Part shown: one piece after another, positions 23,260-31,928 of the stretch | Layout of the letters: each line of letters opens with the position of its first letter | Position numbering within the stretch: the first letter of the stretch is position 1 | Assembly: GCA_945948915.1 (NCBI GenBank) | Contig: CAMFCQ010000019.1 | Location: 1-39,180 of the forward strand | Reading direction: 5' to 3' | Source of the DNA: an uncultured Clostridia bacterium | GTDB lineage: Bacteria > Bacillota > Clostridia > Christensenellales > Aristaeellaceae | DNA: 39,180 nucleotides | Position numbers and translations under genes: made by a program | The notes under the pieces: model-generated | The model's database searches: none | What the model was told of the DNA's origin: nothing | Seen by the model: only the letters and a program-made list of their open reading frames with translations

Positions 23260-24267
23260 ATGGCAGAGAGAGTTCTTACCATTGAAGGCCTGCGCGTGTC
23301 GTTTGACACCTACGCAGGCGAGGTACAGGCCGTCCGCGGCGTGACGCTGCACGTGGACGAGGGCGAGGTGCTCGCCATCGTCGGTGAGTCCGGCTGCGGC
23401 AAGTCCGTGACCGCGCAGACCATCATGAAGCTCAACCCGATGCCGCCCGCCAGAATCGTTGACGGTTCGATCAATCTGGCCGGCCACGACATCGTGAAGG
23501 CGAGCGACAAGGAAATGCAGAAGATCCGCGGCAATGAGGTCGCCATGATCTTCCAGGACCCGATGACCTGCATGAACCCGACCACCCAGGTCGGCAAGCA
23601 GATTGTCGAATCCCTCAAGCTGCACAAGCACCTGAGCGGCGCCGAGGCCAAGGCGGAGGCCATCCGCTGCCTGGAGCAGGTGCGCATCCCGAACCCGGAG
23701 GAGCGCGCCAAGCAGTATCCCCACGAGTTCTCCGGCGGCATGCGCCAGCGCGCGATGATCGCCATGGCGCTTTCCTGCAACCCGAAGCTGCTCATCGCCG
23801 ACGAGCCGACCACCGCGCTGGACGTGACCATCCAGGCGCAGATCATGGAGCTGCTCGCCGAGCTCAAGGACAAGATCAACACCGCGATCATCCTGATCAC
23901 GCATGACCTGGGCGTCGTCGCCGGCATTGCCGACCGCGTGGCCGTCATGTACGCGGGCAAGGTCGTGGAGACCGGCACCACTGACGAGATCTTCTACGAG
24001 CACAAGCATCCCTACACCGAGGCGCTGCTGCACTCCCTGCCGTCCACTGACCAGGGCAAGCGCGAGCCGCTGATGTCCATCCCGGGCACCCCGCCGGATC
24101 TGCTGGCCCCGCCGAAGGGCTGCGGCTTCGCGGCGCGCTGCCGTCACTGCATGCAGATCTGCAAGGAGGAGCAGCCGCCCGAGTTCGAGCTGAGCGCCGG
24201 CCACAAGGCCAGCTGCTGGCTGCTGCATCCCGACTGCCCGAGCGCTGAAGAAAGGGGGGCGAAGTGA
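23260..24267 (+). CDS. oppD: Peptide ABC transporter ATPase (OppD type)
   Basis: A 335-residue ATPase. Walker [10 protein letters not shown]-loop MIFQDPMTCMNP, signature FSGGMRQRAMIAMAL, Walker B LLIADEPTTALD and the H-loop ITHDLG are all intact. The C-terminal extension typical of OppD/DppD is present: PPDLLAPPKGCGFAARC with further Cys (RHCMQICKEEQPP, SCWLLHPDCP). In relatives such cysteines bind an iron-sulfur cluster. It pairs with OppF to power import. The start has AGGAGG upstream, and its stop overlaps the start of the next gene. Confidence 0.93.
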   Translation: MAERVLTIEGLRVSFDTYAGEVQAVRGVTLHVDEGEVLAIVGESGCGKSVTAQTIMKLNPMPPARIVDGSINLAGHDIVKASDKEMQKIRGNEVAMIFQDPMTCMNPTTQVGKQIVESLKLHKHLSGAEAKAEAIRCLEQVRIPNPEERAKQYPHEFSGGMRQRAMIAMALSCNPKLLIADEPTTALDVTIQAQIMELLAELKDKINTAIILITHDLGVVAGIADRVAVMYAGKVVETGTTDEIFYEHKHPYTEALLHSLPSTDQGKREPLMSIPGTPPDLLAPPKGCGFAARCRHCMQICKEEQPPEFELSAGHKASCWLLHPDCPSAEERGAK

Positions 24268-25223
24268 TGACAAACGAAGTTCTCGTTCAGGCACAGGACC
24301 TGTGCAAGTACTTCAAGATCGGCGGCGGCCGCATGCTGCACGCCGTGGAGGGCGTGAACCTCGAGATCCATCGCGGCGAGACCCTCGGTCTGGTCGGCGA
24401 GTCCGGCTGCGGCAAGTCCACGCTGGGCCGCACGCTGATGGGCATCTACAAGCCGACGAAGGGCAAGCTGCTCTACGACGGCAAGGAGGTCGATCTGAGC
24501 AAGAAGAAGGAGCGCTTCGCGTTCGCCAAGAAGGCGCAGATCATCTTCCAGGATCCGTATGCGTCCCTGGATCCGCGCATGACCGTCGGCTCCATCATCG
24601 CCGAGGGCATGGAGATCCACGGCATGTATGACGAGAAGCGCCGCCGCGAGCGCGTGGCCGAGCTGCTGGACATCGTCGGCCTCAACCGCGAGCACGCCAA
24701 CCGCTTCCCGCACGAGTTCTCCGGCGGCCAGCGTCAGCGCATCGGCATCGCCCGCGCGCTGGCGATTGAACCGGAGTTCATCGTCTGCGACGAGCCGATC
24801 TCCGCGCTGGACGTGTCCATTCAGGCGCAGGTCATCAACCTGCTGCACGAGCTGCAGGAGAAGATGGGCCTGACCTACCTGTTCATCGCGCACGACCTGA
24901 ACATCGTCAAGTACATCTCCGACCGCATCGCGGTCATGTACCTGGGCAGCGTCGTGGAGCTGGCCGCGAGCGACGAGCTCTACGCCAACACGCTGCACCC
25001 GTACTCGAAGGCCCTGCTCTCCGCCGTGCCGATCCCCGATCCGCACAAGGAGGCGCAGAAGCAGCGCCAGATCATCGACGGCGACGTGCCCAGCCCGATC
25101 AACAAGCCGAAGGGCTGCGCGTTCTCCAGCCGCTGCCCGCTGGCCTGCGACAAGTGCCGCGAGGCCGCGCCGCAGCTGCGCGAGGCCGCGCCGGGTCACT
25201 ATGTGGCCTGCCATCTGGTGTAA
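24267..25223 (+). CDS. oppF: Peptide ABC transporter ATPase (OppF type)
   Basis: A 318-residue ATPase, partner of OppD. Walker [18 protein letters not shown]-loop [14 protein letters not shown] (the SLDPRM string is typical of OppF/DppF), signature [15 protein letters not shown], Walker [15 protein letters not shown] and HDL switch are intact. The C-terminal extension has [20 protein letters not shown] with four Cys, a probable metal or cluster site. The start ATG shares one base with the oppD stop (TGATG); GTG one codon earlier is an alternative. A terminator follows. Confidence 0.93.
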   Translation: MTNEVLVQAQDLCKYFKIGGGRMLHAVEGVNLEIHRGETLGLVGESGCGKSTLGRTLMGIYKPTKGKLLYDGKEVDLSKKKERFAFAKKAQIIFQDPYASLDPRMTVGSIIAEGMEIHGMYDEKRRRERVAELLDIVGLNREHANRFPHEFSGGQRQRIGIARALAIEPEFIVCDEPISALDVSIQAQVINLLHELQEKMGLTYLFIAHDLNIVKYISDRIAVMYLGSVVELAASDELYANTLHPYSKALLSAVPIPDPHKEAQKQRQIIDGDVPSPINKPKGCAFSSRCPLACDKCREAAPQLREAAPGHYVACHLV

Positions 25224-25235
25224 ACAAGGTTTTGG

Positions 25236-25277
25236 CCCCTTTCCGAGCCCTCTTCCGCCGGAAAGGGGTTCTTTTTG
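25236..25277 (+). terminator. Terminator of the opp operon
   Basis: CCCCTTTCCG / CGGAAAGGGG stem followed by TTCTTTTTG. The remaining ~125 bp up to the next promoter hold no gene. They contain a 9 bp inverted repeat GTGCATTTT / AAAATGCAC (25318-25326 and 25365-25373) that may be chance. Confidence 0.85.
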
Positions 25278-25403
25278 TTCTATGATCCGGACACATGAAG
25301 GGAATACAACAAAAAGCGTGCATTTTCCGGCTGTTTGGGTGAAGAACATTCATGCGTCTGTTAAAAAATGCACAGCAAAATCAGGTAAATTGCAGTTTCC
25401 CTC

Positions 25404-25432
25404 TTGCGCGCTAAAGCGATAAATGCTATAAT
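25404..25432 (+). promoter_or_regulatory. Promoter of the DUF3798 binding-protein gene
   Basis: TTGCGC (25404-25409), 17 bp spacer, TATAAT (25427-25432), the second box preceded by TGC. The leader is about 105 nt. Confidence 0.7.
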
Positions 25433-25544
25433 CGCAGATGTATTCGTATTTGCCCGGTGCGGCGGATGCGAAGCGGATTCACCTTTTCACATTCCACGTC
25501 CCGCGGAATGCTGCAATAGGAATAATGTATTTGGAGGGAATCCC

Positions 25545-26675
25545 ATGAAAAAGCTGCTTTGTCTGGCTCTGGCCCTCGTGCTCTGTCTGGCTCTGGCCTG
25601 CGGCGCCGTCGCCGAGGAGAACTGGAAGATCGCGGTTCTGACCGGCACCACCTCTCAGGGTGAGGAAGAAGTCCGCGCGGCTGAGCGTGCCATCGCCACC
25701 TATGGCGAAGACCACATCATCCACGACACCTATCCGGACAACTTCGCTTCCGAGACCGAGACCACCATTTCCAAGCTGGTGTCCTTCGCCTCTGATCCGG
25801 ACGTCAAGGCCATCGTGATGTGCCAGGCTGTTCCGGGCGCGAAGGCCGGTTTTGACAAGATCCGCGAAATGCGCGACGACATCCTGCTGATCGCCGGCGT
25901 GCCGCAGGAGGATCCGGACGTCATCACCGCCGCCGCGGACATCGTGCTCTACTCTGACGAACCGCGCCAGGGCGACACCATCATCGAGACCTGCGCCAAC
26001 TGGGGCGTTGAGGTGTTCGTGCACTACTCCTTCCCGCGCCACCTGGCGATGGAGACCATCGCTGCCCGCAAGGCCCTCTTCGAGGCCAACTGCGAGGCGC
26101 TGGGCATCCAGTATGTTGAAGCCACCGCTCCGGACCCGACCGGCGATGCCGGCGTCTCTGGCGCGCAGCAGTTCATCCTTGAGGATGTGCCGCTGAAGAT
26201 GGAAGAGTTCGCGGGCAAGAAGGTCGCCTTCTTCTCCACCAACTGCGCGATGCAGGAGCCGCTGCAGACCGCTGTTCTGGCCCAGCCGAACGCCTACTAT
26301 CCGCAGCCGTGCTGCCCGTCCCCGTACCATGCCTTCCCGGCCGCGCTGGGCCTCGAGTCCCTGCAGGTCGGCGGCGATGACACCGACGCGCTCAAGCAGA
26401 TCGCTGCGAAGCTGTCCGAGCATGACGCTGTGGGCCGCTTCTCTACCTGGCCGACTCCGGTCAACATGGCCATCATCGACGTGGGCACCGCGTATGCGAA
26501 GGCCTACATCGATGGCACCGTGGGCAAGAACGACGCCGCGAAGATCGCTGAGCTGTTCGAGGCTGCCGCTCCGGGCGCTGTGCTGGCGAACTACACCGAC
26601 GCCAACGGCACCACCTACGACAACTACTACACCATCCTGCTGGGCGCTGTTGATTTCAACGATTACCTCGAGTAA
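25545..26675 (+). CDS. DUF3798-family extracytoplasmic binding protein
   Basis: A 376-residue exported protein. The signal peptide covers about residues 1-24; LALACGAVAEE could be read as a poor lipobox or a signal peptidase I site. The body (WKIAVLTGTTSQGEEEVRAAE, SDPDVKAIVMCQAVPGAKAGF, FVHYSFPRHLAMETIAARKAL, TWPTPVNMAIIDVGTAYAKA) matches my recollection of the DUF3798 family, which has a periplasmic-binding-protein fold. The ABC importer encoded next strongly suggests this is its binding protein. The ligand is unknown; sugar or nucleoside is suggested by the permease type. Codon bias indicates high expression, and a terminator separates it from the rest. The start has TTGGAGGG upstream. Confidence 0.8.
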   Translation: MKKLLCLALALVLCLALACGAVAEENWKIAVLTGTTSQGEEEVRAAERAIATYGEDHIIHDTYPDNFASETETTISKLVSFASDPDVKAIVMCQAVPGAKAGFDKIREMRDDILLIAGVPQEDPDVITAAADIVLYSDEPRQGDTIIETCANWGVEVFVHYSFPRHLAMETIAARKALFEANCEALGIQYVEATAPDPTGDAGVSGAQQFILEDVPLKMEEFAGKKVAFFSTNCAMQEPLQTAVLAQPNAYYPQPCCPSPYHAFPAALGLESLQVGGDDTDALKQIAAKLSEHDAVGRFSTWPTPVNMAIIDVGTAYAKAYIDGTVGKNDAAKIAELFEAAAPGAVLANYTDANGTTYDNYYTILLGAVDFNDYLE

Positions 26676-26709
26676 TCAATTCAGCCCGCATAAGGCGTAA
26701 ATGTAAGCC

Positions 26710-26743
26710 GACCCGCCTCTTCTGGTGAGGCGGGTCGCTTTTC
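26710..26743 (+). terminator. Terminator/attenuator between binding protein and ATPase genes
   Basis: GACCCGCCT / AGGCGGGTC stem followed by GCTTTTC. The next gene starts about 25 bp later with no clear promoter between, so partial read-through is expected. Confidence 0.75.
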
Positions 26744-26766
26744 AATTTGATCAAGGAGGAATACAT

Positions 26767-28374
26767 TTGGCCGCGGAGTACATTCTGGAGATGAAGAACA
26801 TCACCAAGCGCTACGGCGAAAACAAGGTGCTGTCCGACGTCTCCCTCAAGATCCGGGCCGGCGAGATCAATGCGCTGCTGGGCGAAAACGGCGCAGGCAA
26901 GAGGACGCTGATGAACGTGCTCTTTGGCATGCCCGTCATTCACGCGACCGGCGGCTTTGAAGGCGAAGTGCTGATTGATGGTCAGCCGACGACGATCGCC
27001 TCGCCGCACGACGCGATGCTCAAGGGCATCGGCATGGTTCACCAGGAGTTCATGCTGCTGCCGGGCTTCACCATCACCGAAAACATCAAGCTCAACCGCG
27101 AAATCACCCATCCGAGTCTGCTGTCCCGCGTCTTTGGCAAGAATCTGGAAACGTTGGATATGGCCGCCATGTCCCAGGATGCCCGCAGGGCGCTGGACAG
27201 CGTGGGCATGTCCATTGACGAATATACGCTGGTGAAGGGCCTGCCGGTCGGCTACATGCAGTTTGTCGAGATCGCCCGCGAGATCGACAAGACGGGCGTG
27301 AAGCTGCTGGTGTTTGACGAGCCGACGGCGGTGCTGACCGAGTCGGAGGCGGCGCAGCTGCTGCGCGTGATGAAGAGCATCGCGCAGAAGGGCATCGCCA
27401 TCATCTTCATCACCCACCGTCTGGACGAGGTGATCGAGGCGGCGGACGGCGTGACCATCCTGCGCGACGGCAAGTTCGTCTGCGATACGCGCACGGCGGA
27501 CACCAACGTGACCCAGCTGGCGGAGCTGATGATCGGACGCAAGGGCGAGTCCGCTTTCGTCACCGCCGAACCGCGCGAGTTCCCGGAGGATACGCCGCTG
27601 GCGCTCAAGATCCGCCATCTGGCGGTGGACATGCCGGGCGAGCAGGTCAAGGACGTCTCTCTGGACATCCGCGAGGGCGAGATCTTCGGCATCGGCGGCC
27701 TGGCCGGACAGGGCAAGGTCGGCATCCCGAATGGCATCATGGGCGTGTATGACGCGGAGGGCGACGTGGAGCTCTTCGGCCAGCCGGTCAAGCTCAACGA
27801 CGCGCACGACGCGCTGCGCAGCGGCATGGCGATGGTCTCCGAGGATCGCCGCGGCGTGGGCCTGCTGCTGGGCGAGAGCATCGAGGACAACATCGTCTTC
27901 AACGCCATGCAGGTCAATGGCGACTTCACCAAGTCCCTGCTGGGCGCCAGGCTCAAGGACAGCAGGAAGATCCGTGAGCATGCAAACGAGATGATCAAGG
28001 AGCTGGATATCCGCTGCTTCGGCGCGGTGCAGCACACCGGCACGCTGTCCGGCGGCAACCAGCAGAAGGTCTGCATTGCGCGCGCGCTGACGATGAATCC
28101 GAAGCTGATCTTCGTCTCCGAGCCGACCCGCGGCATCGACATCGGCGCCAAGAAGCTGGTGCTCGAGACGCTGGTCAAGCTCAACCGTGAGAAGGGCATG
28201 ACCGTCGTGATGGTCTCCTCCGAGCTGATGGAGCTGCGTTCCATTTGCGACCGCATCGCCATCGTCGCCGAGGGCGAGGTTGTCGATATTCTGCCGGTGA
28301 ACAGCCCCGACGCGGACTTCGGTCTGGCGATGTCGGGCATCAAGCCGGGCAGTTCTTCCGGGAAGGAGGCGTAA
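26767..28374 (+). CDS. Double-domain ABC ATPase (RbsA/NupO-like) with altered Walker A
   Basis: A 535-residue protein with two fused nucleotide-binding domains, as in simple-sugar and nucleoside importers. Domain 1 (about 1-245): Walker A GENGAGKRT at residues 39-47, where family members have GKST, so Arg46 replaces the Mg2+-coordinating Ser. Walker B is LLVFDEPTAVLTESEA; the signature LSVGQ is replaced by LPVGYMQFVEIA. Domain 2 (about 255-535): a degenerate Walker A GLAGQGKVG (residues 311-319), an intact signature LSGGNQQKVCIARAL, and Walker B LIFVSEPTRGID. Degeneracy in domain 2 is common in this family. The Arg in domain 1 is not, because that domain makes the main catalytic site. The start is TTG 26767 after AAGGAGG. 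Confidence 0.88.
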   Translation: MAAEYILEMKNITKRYGENKVLSDVSLKIRAGEINALLGENGAGKRTLMNVLFGMPVIHATGGFEGEVLIDGQPTTIASPHDAMLKGIGMVHQEFMLLPGFTITENIKLNREITHPSLLSRVFGKNLETLDMAAMSQDARRALDSVGMSIDEYTLVKGLPVGYMQFVEIAREIDKTGVKLLVFDEPTAVLTESEAAQLLRVMKSIAQKGIAIIFITHRLDEVIEAADGVTILRDGKFVCDTRTADTNVTQLAELMIGRKGESAFVTAEPREFPEDTPLALKIRHLAVDMPGEQVKDVSLDIREGEIFGIGGLAGQGKVGIPNGIMGVYDAEGDVELFGQPVKLNDAHDALRSGMAMVSEDRRGVGLLLGESIEDNIVFNAMQVNGDFTKSLLGARLKDSRKIREHANEMIKELDIRCFGAVQHTGTLSGGNQQKVCIARALTMNPKLIFVSEPTRGIDIGAKKLVLETLVKLNREKGMTVVMVSSELMELRSICDRIAIVAEGEVVDILPVNSPDADFGLAMSGIKPGSSSGKEA

Positions 28375-28377
28375 CGA

Positions 28378-30243
28378 ATGCAGAGAGTGAATGTGAGCAT
28401 GAAGCAGCTGATCGCATGCGTGCTGATCGTTGCGCTTGCGCTCGTGCTGGGCATTGTGGGCGTTTACGGCCTGAGCTGCCGGGGCGCCGATTCCGGCGTG
28501 AAGCTGCTGCAGGACATGCGCCTGCAGGCTGTCCTGAACACAGCGGGCACCGGCGCGGTGGACGCGTACGTGGCCGCTGAGAAGCAGGCCGCGACGAAGG
28601 CCGCGCGCGAAGCCGGCGGCGGCATGAAGGAAGTGCGCGAGGCGACCGCGAAGGCGGAAACCGAGGCGCGCGCCAGGGCCGAGGAGCTTGGCATCGGCGA
28701 GGTCGATCTGTCCGAGGTGGACACGACGGCGCTGGGCACCGCGCTGAGTGTCATGGTGGCCGCGCAGGAGGCGTACTACGCTGAGGAGGCCCGCGCGCAG
28801 GAGGCGTACATCGCGCAGAACAAGGACGCGATTACGGTGACGGACGAGTCTGAGGCGGCCGAGGACGCCGAAGGCGACGCGGCGATGGAAGAGACCATCG
28901 ACCTGTCCGGCTTCGTGGCGACGGAGGAGATGAACCGCCTGTCCGCTGAGGTGGACGAGGCGTATCTCGCACTGTGCGAGGAGATCAAGGTGATCTTCCC
29001 GGCGCTGACGGATGACATTCTCGCGTCCCTGAAGAGCACCATCACTGGCGTGATGGCGGCCTCGGGCGACACCTTCGAAAGCTGCTATGACCGCGCTGTG
29101 GCGTCCAGCGGCATGAACCCGGGCGCGTTCGGCGTGATCCTGCGCCAGGCGCGCACCTTCGCGCTGACGGCTGTGGGCCTGATCGTGCTGGCGCTGGTGG
29201 TGTTCTTCTATGCGCCGCTGGTCAAGAAGATGGGCGTGCCGCGTCTGATCATCGGCATGTTCTTCCTGCTGCTGTGCCTGCTGGCGCTGATCCTGAACCT
29301 GTCCCTGACCAGCCAGCTGGGCAACACGCTGGTGCGTCTGGGCATGAACGGCGTGCTGGTGCTGTCCATGCTGCCGGGCATCCAGTGCGGCATCAGCCTG
29401 AACCTGGGCATGCCCATCGGCATCATCGGCGGCCTGATCGGCGGCCTGCTGTGCATTGAGCTGGGCATGAGCGGCATCGTCGGCTTCCTGTTCGCGTGCA
29501 TGGTCGGCCTGATGATCTCCGCAGTGACCGGCTATTTCTACGGCCAGCTGCTCAACCGTCTCAAGGGTGACGAGATGAGCGTCACGACGTACGTCGGCTT
29601 CTCCATCGTCTCCCTCATGTGCATCGGCTGGCTGGTGCTCCCGTTCAAGAGCCCGATCATGAAGTGGCCGCTGGGCAACGGCCTGCGCACCACGATCGGC
29701 CTGCAGAGCACCTACAAGCACGTGCTCAACAACTTCCTGTCCTTTGAGGTCTTTGGCGTGACCATCCCGACCGGATTGCTGCTGTTCTTTGCGCTGTGCT
29801 GCTTCCTCGTGTGGCTGTTCATGCGCAGCAAGACCGGCATCGCCATGTCCGCGGCGGGCGCGAATCCGCGCTTTGCGGCAGCGACGGGCATCGATGTGGA
29901 CCGGATGCGCATCATCGGCACCATGCTCTCCACGATGCTGGCGGCTGTGGGCATCATCGTCTATGGCCAGAGCTACGGCTTCATGCAGCTGTATCAGGCG
30001 CCGCGTCAGATGGGCTTCCTGGCCGCTTCCGCGATCCTGCTGGGCGGCGCGAGCACGTCCCGCGCGAAGATCAGCAACGTCATCATCGGTACGTTCCTGT
30101 TCCAGGGCGTGCTGACGCTGGGCATGCCGGTCGCCAACGCGCTGATTCCGGGTTCCACGATCTCCGAGACGCTGCGAATCCTGATCTCCAACGGCATCAT
30201 TCTCTATGCGCTCACCAAGTCCGGAGGTGACACTCGTGGTTAA
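28378..30243 (+). CDS. ABC permease (BPD_transp_2) with large N-terminal insertion
   Basis: A 621-residue permease. One membrane segment (about 10-32) is followed by about 220 residues, very rich in Ala, Glu and Lys and likely helical or coiled coil (VAAEKQAATKAAREAGGGMK, TAKAETEARARAEELG), before the second membrane segment at about 258. From there it follows the sugar/nucleoside permease fold with about nine segments (GMPIGIIGGLIGGLLCIELG, AAGANPRFAAATGIDVDRMR, AASAILLGGASTSRAKISN). Ordinary relatives are about 300-420 residues, so the insertion is the notable feature; by topology it lies outside the membrane. The start has AAGGAGG upstream, 3 bp after the ATPase stop. Confidence 0.88.
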   Translation: MQRVNVSMKQLIACVLIVALALVLGIVGVYGLSCRGADSGVKLLQDMRLQAVLNTAGTGAVDAYVAAEKQAATKAAREAGGGMKEVREATAKAETEARARAEELGIGEVDLSEVDTTALGTALSVMVAAQEAYYAEEARAQEAYIAQNKDAITVTDESEAAEDAEGDAAMEETIDLSGFVATEEMNRLSAEVDEAYLALCEEIKVIFPALTDDILASLKSTITGVMAASGDTFESCYDRAVASSGMNPGAFGVILRQARTFALTAVGLIVLALVVFFYAPLVKKMGVPRLIIGMFFLLLCLLALILNLSLTSQLGNTLVRLGMNGVLVLSMLPGIQCGISLNLGMPIGIIGGLIGGLLCIELGMSGIVGFLFACMVGLMISAVTGYFYGQLLNRLKGDEMSVTTYVGFSIVSLMCIGWLVLPFKSPIMKWPLGNGLRTTIGLQSTYKHVLNNFLSFEVFGVTIPTGLLLFFALCCFLVWLFMRSKTGIAMSAAGANPRFAAATGIDVDRMRIIGTMLSTMLAAVGIIVYGQSYGFMQLYQAPRQMGFLAASAILLGGASTSRAKISNVIIGTFLFQGVLTLGMPVANALIPGSTISETLRILISNGIILYALTKSGGDTRG

Positions 30244-31489
30244 GAAGAATTGGCGTGAGTTCGCGCGCAACAACGTCGTCACGATCATGTTCATCGTGGT
30301 CTGTGCGGTCTGTATGATGTTCTCCGGCTATACGCCCAGCTACGTCATGTACGAGCTGTTTGGCCGCCTCTCCCGCAATGCGTTCATCGTTCTGGCGCTG
30401 ATCATCCCGATCGTCGCCGGCATGGGCATCAACTTCGCCATCACCATCGGCGCGATGGCGGCGCAGATCGCCTGCATCCTGGTGCTCGAGTGGGGCCTTC
30501 AGGGATTCGGAAGCTTCCTGGCGGCTGCGGCGCTGACCGTCCCGATGGCGGCGATCTTCGGCTTTGGCATCGGCAAGATCCTCAACAAGATGAAGGGCCA
30601 GGAGATGATCGGCGGCATGATCCTGGGCTACTTCGCCAACGGTCTGTATCAGCTGCTGTGCCTGTTCATCTTTGACAACATCATCCCCATCAACAACCCG
30701 GATCTGACCATCAAGGGCTCCTCCGGCATCGCCAACACCATCGACCTGTCCAAGGCCGGCGGCATGGGCGGAAGGCTGGAGAAGCTCTGGCAGCTGCCGG
30801 TTTCCCAGGCGGTGCTGGTCTTCGCGCTGGTGATTGCGGCGGGCCTGCTGATCGGCTTCGTGCGCAGCCACCGCAAGGACGGCAAAAAGCTGGGCATTCA
30901 GCTGGGCGCGCTGGCGGTCGTCTGCGTGCTCATGCAGCTGCCGGTGATGAAGGGCCTGTTCTCCATGGTCAAGGTGCCGATGGCGACCTTCGGCATCGTC
31001 GCGCTGCTGTGCCTGTTCAACGTCGTACTGATGCGCACGCGCCTGGGCCAGCAGTTCCGCGCAGTGGGCCAGAACCGCACCGTCGCCAACGCGGCGGGCA
31101 TCAACGTGGACAAGGTCCGCATCATCGCCATCACCATTTCCACCGTCCTGGCCGGCTGGGGCCAGCTCATCTTCGTGCAGAACCTGGGCGCGTTCCAGAC
31201 CTACGGCGCGGCAGATCAGGTCGGTCTGTACGCCGGCGCGGCCATTCTGGTCGGCGGCGCGTCCGTCGTGCGCGCGACGAACACGCAGGCGCTGCTGGGC
31301 ACCGTGCTCTTCCACCTGATGTTCATCCTCGCCCCGGCGGCCGGCAAGAACCTGTTCGGCGACGCCGCCATCGGCGAATACTTCCGCGTGTTCATGTGCT
31401 ACGGCGTTATCGCCCTGGCGCTGGTGATGCACGCGTGGAGCAGCATTGCGCCCAAGAAGAAGCGCGTCAAGGCGGGCGACAAGGCGTAA
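30236..31489 (+). CDS. ABC permease (BPD_transp_2), second subunit
   Basis: A 417-residue membrane protein with about ten hydrophobic segments, paired with the preceding permease. Family features: NFAITIGAMAAQIACILVLE, GQEMIGGMILGYFANGLYQL, AVGQNRTVANAAGINVDKVR (the cytoplasmic coupling loop, parallel to AGANPRFAAATGIDVDRMR in the partner) and GAAILVGGASVVRATNTQAL. I choose GTG 30236 as start because GGAGG lies 8 bases upstream; it overlaps the previous gene by 8 bp, implying coupled translation. With the double ATPase and the DUF3798 protein it completes an importer. Confidence 0.9.
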   Translation: MVKKNWREFARNNVVTIMFIVVCAVCMMFSGYTPSYVMYELFGRLSRNAFIVLALIIPIVAGMGINFAITIGAMAAQIACILVLEWGLQGFGSFLAAAALTVPMAAIFGFGIGKILNKMKGQEMIGGMILGYFANGLYQLLCLFIFDNIIPINNPDLTIKGSSGIANTIDLSKAGGMGGRLEKLWQLPVSQAVLVFALVIAAGLLIGFVRSHRKDGKKLGIQLGALAVVCVLMQLPVMKGLFSMVKVPMATFGIVALLCLFNVVLMRTRLGQQFRAVGQNRTVANAAGINVDKVRIIAITISTVLAGWGQLIFVQNLGAFQTYGAADQVGLYAGAAILVGGASVVRATNTQALLGTVLFHLMFILAPAAGKNLFGDAAIGEYFRVFMCYGVIALALVMHAWSSIAPKKKRVKAGDKA

Positions 31490-31573
31490 CCGGCTGTATC
31501 CCGACGCATTGCGCCCGGGACAGCTGCTTTGCAGAGGGATTTACACGACAGAAACCAAGATTCCTTCCAAATT

Positions 31574-31610
31574 GGGCCGCGGGGTATGGGAACCTCGCGG
31601 CCCGTTTTTG
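31574..31610 (+). terminator. Terminator of the DUF3798 transporter operon
   Basis: GGGCCGCGGGGT / ACCTCGCGGCCC stem followed by GTTTTTG. Confidence 0.85.
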
Positions 31611-31641
31611 TATCCGAAAAAGGGAAATGCCGCATCAGGGC

Positions 31642-31671
31642 TTGCTTTCCCTGCGCGGCACATAATATGAT
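31642..31671 (+). promoter_or_regulatory. Possible promoter of the small hydrophobic peptide gene
   Basis: TTGCTT (31642-31647), 18 bp spacer, TATGAT (31666-31671), about 65 nt of leader before the ribosome site. Both boxes are imperfect. Confidence 0.4.
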
Positions 31672-31740
31672 GTTTTCATAATCAAGAGGACTTGCACGGC
31701 TGCGCCTCGCTTTCTGCGATACGAAAGAGGGGTGATGCAC

Positions 31741-31821
31741 ATGAGCAATACAGAGCTTCTCTGCGTCCTTCTTTCTGTTGCATCAATGCTTTTCACGGTG
31801 TACTTCGGTATGCACAGATAA
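31741..31821 (+). CDS. 26-residue hydrophobic peptide, putative type I toxin (holin-like)
   Basis: A very short open frame: MSNTELLCVLLSVASM followed by a hydrophobic stretch ending in a basic GMHR tail. GAGGGGTG lies about 6 bases before the ATG; an ATG two codons upstream is less well placed. The pattern of short polar head, single membrane helix and basic end resembles Firmicutes holin-like/TxpA-type toxin peptides (for example M.xYEALxLMISFxxL...). The stop runs directly into a long hairpin, and a minus-strand promoter-like sequence lies downstream, which together give the layout of a type I toxin-antitoxin locus. The toxin role is an inference; no overall homology could be tested. Confidence 0.55.
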   Translation: MSNTELLCVLLSVASMLFTVYFGMHR

Positions 31822-31922
31822 AAGCAAAGCCGCCGTGTAGTTGGTGCTACATGTGGCGGCTTGTGCTTTTCATGTCTGATTCCGCATAAAGCGAGACAGT
31901 CGTAGGAGGCAAGTTCCCTCTT
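31820..31922 (-). ncRNA. Putative antisense antitoxin RNA
   Basis: Inferred from the minus-strand promoter-like boxes at 31929-31957 and the bidirectional hairpin. A transcript from about 31922 to 31820, about 100 nt, would pair with the 3' end of the toxin mRNA, as RatA does with txpA. There is no conserved sequence evidence beyond this layout. Confidence 0.35.
31822..31870. terminator. Bidirectional terminator of the small peptide gene
   Basis: A long stem: AAGC..AAGCCGCC..TGTAG pairs with CTACA..GGCGGCTT..GCTT. TTTTC follows on the plus strand and CTTTGCTTTTA on the minus strand, so it can stop transcription from both sides. Confidence 0.75.
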
Positions 31923-31928
31923 TACGGC

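Noticed and set aside
19286-23309. Long minus-strand frames (672 and 713 codons) over the opp genes
   Set aside because: Antisense shadows of highly biased opp codons (Val/Asp/His-rich products); no start signals.
25318-25373. GTGCATTTT / AAAATGCAC inverted repeat upstream of the DUF3798 gene as an operator
   Set aside because: Only 9 bp with a 38 bp loop in AT-rich sequence; could be chance, and it lies upstream of the -35 without supporting copies.
26656-30294. Minus-strand open frame of 1212 codons across the DUF3798 transporter genes
   Set aside because: It is antisense to three well-supported genes with ribosome sites and family motifs. Its His/Gln/Arg-rich product is the usual reverse reading of GC-rich codons.
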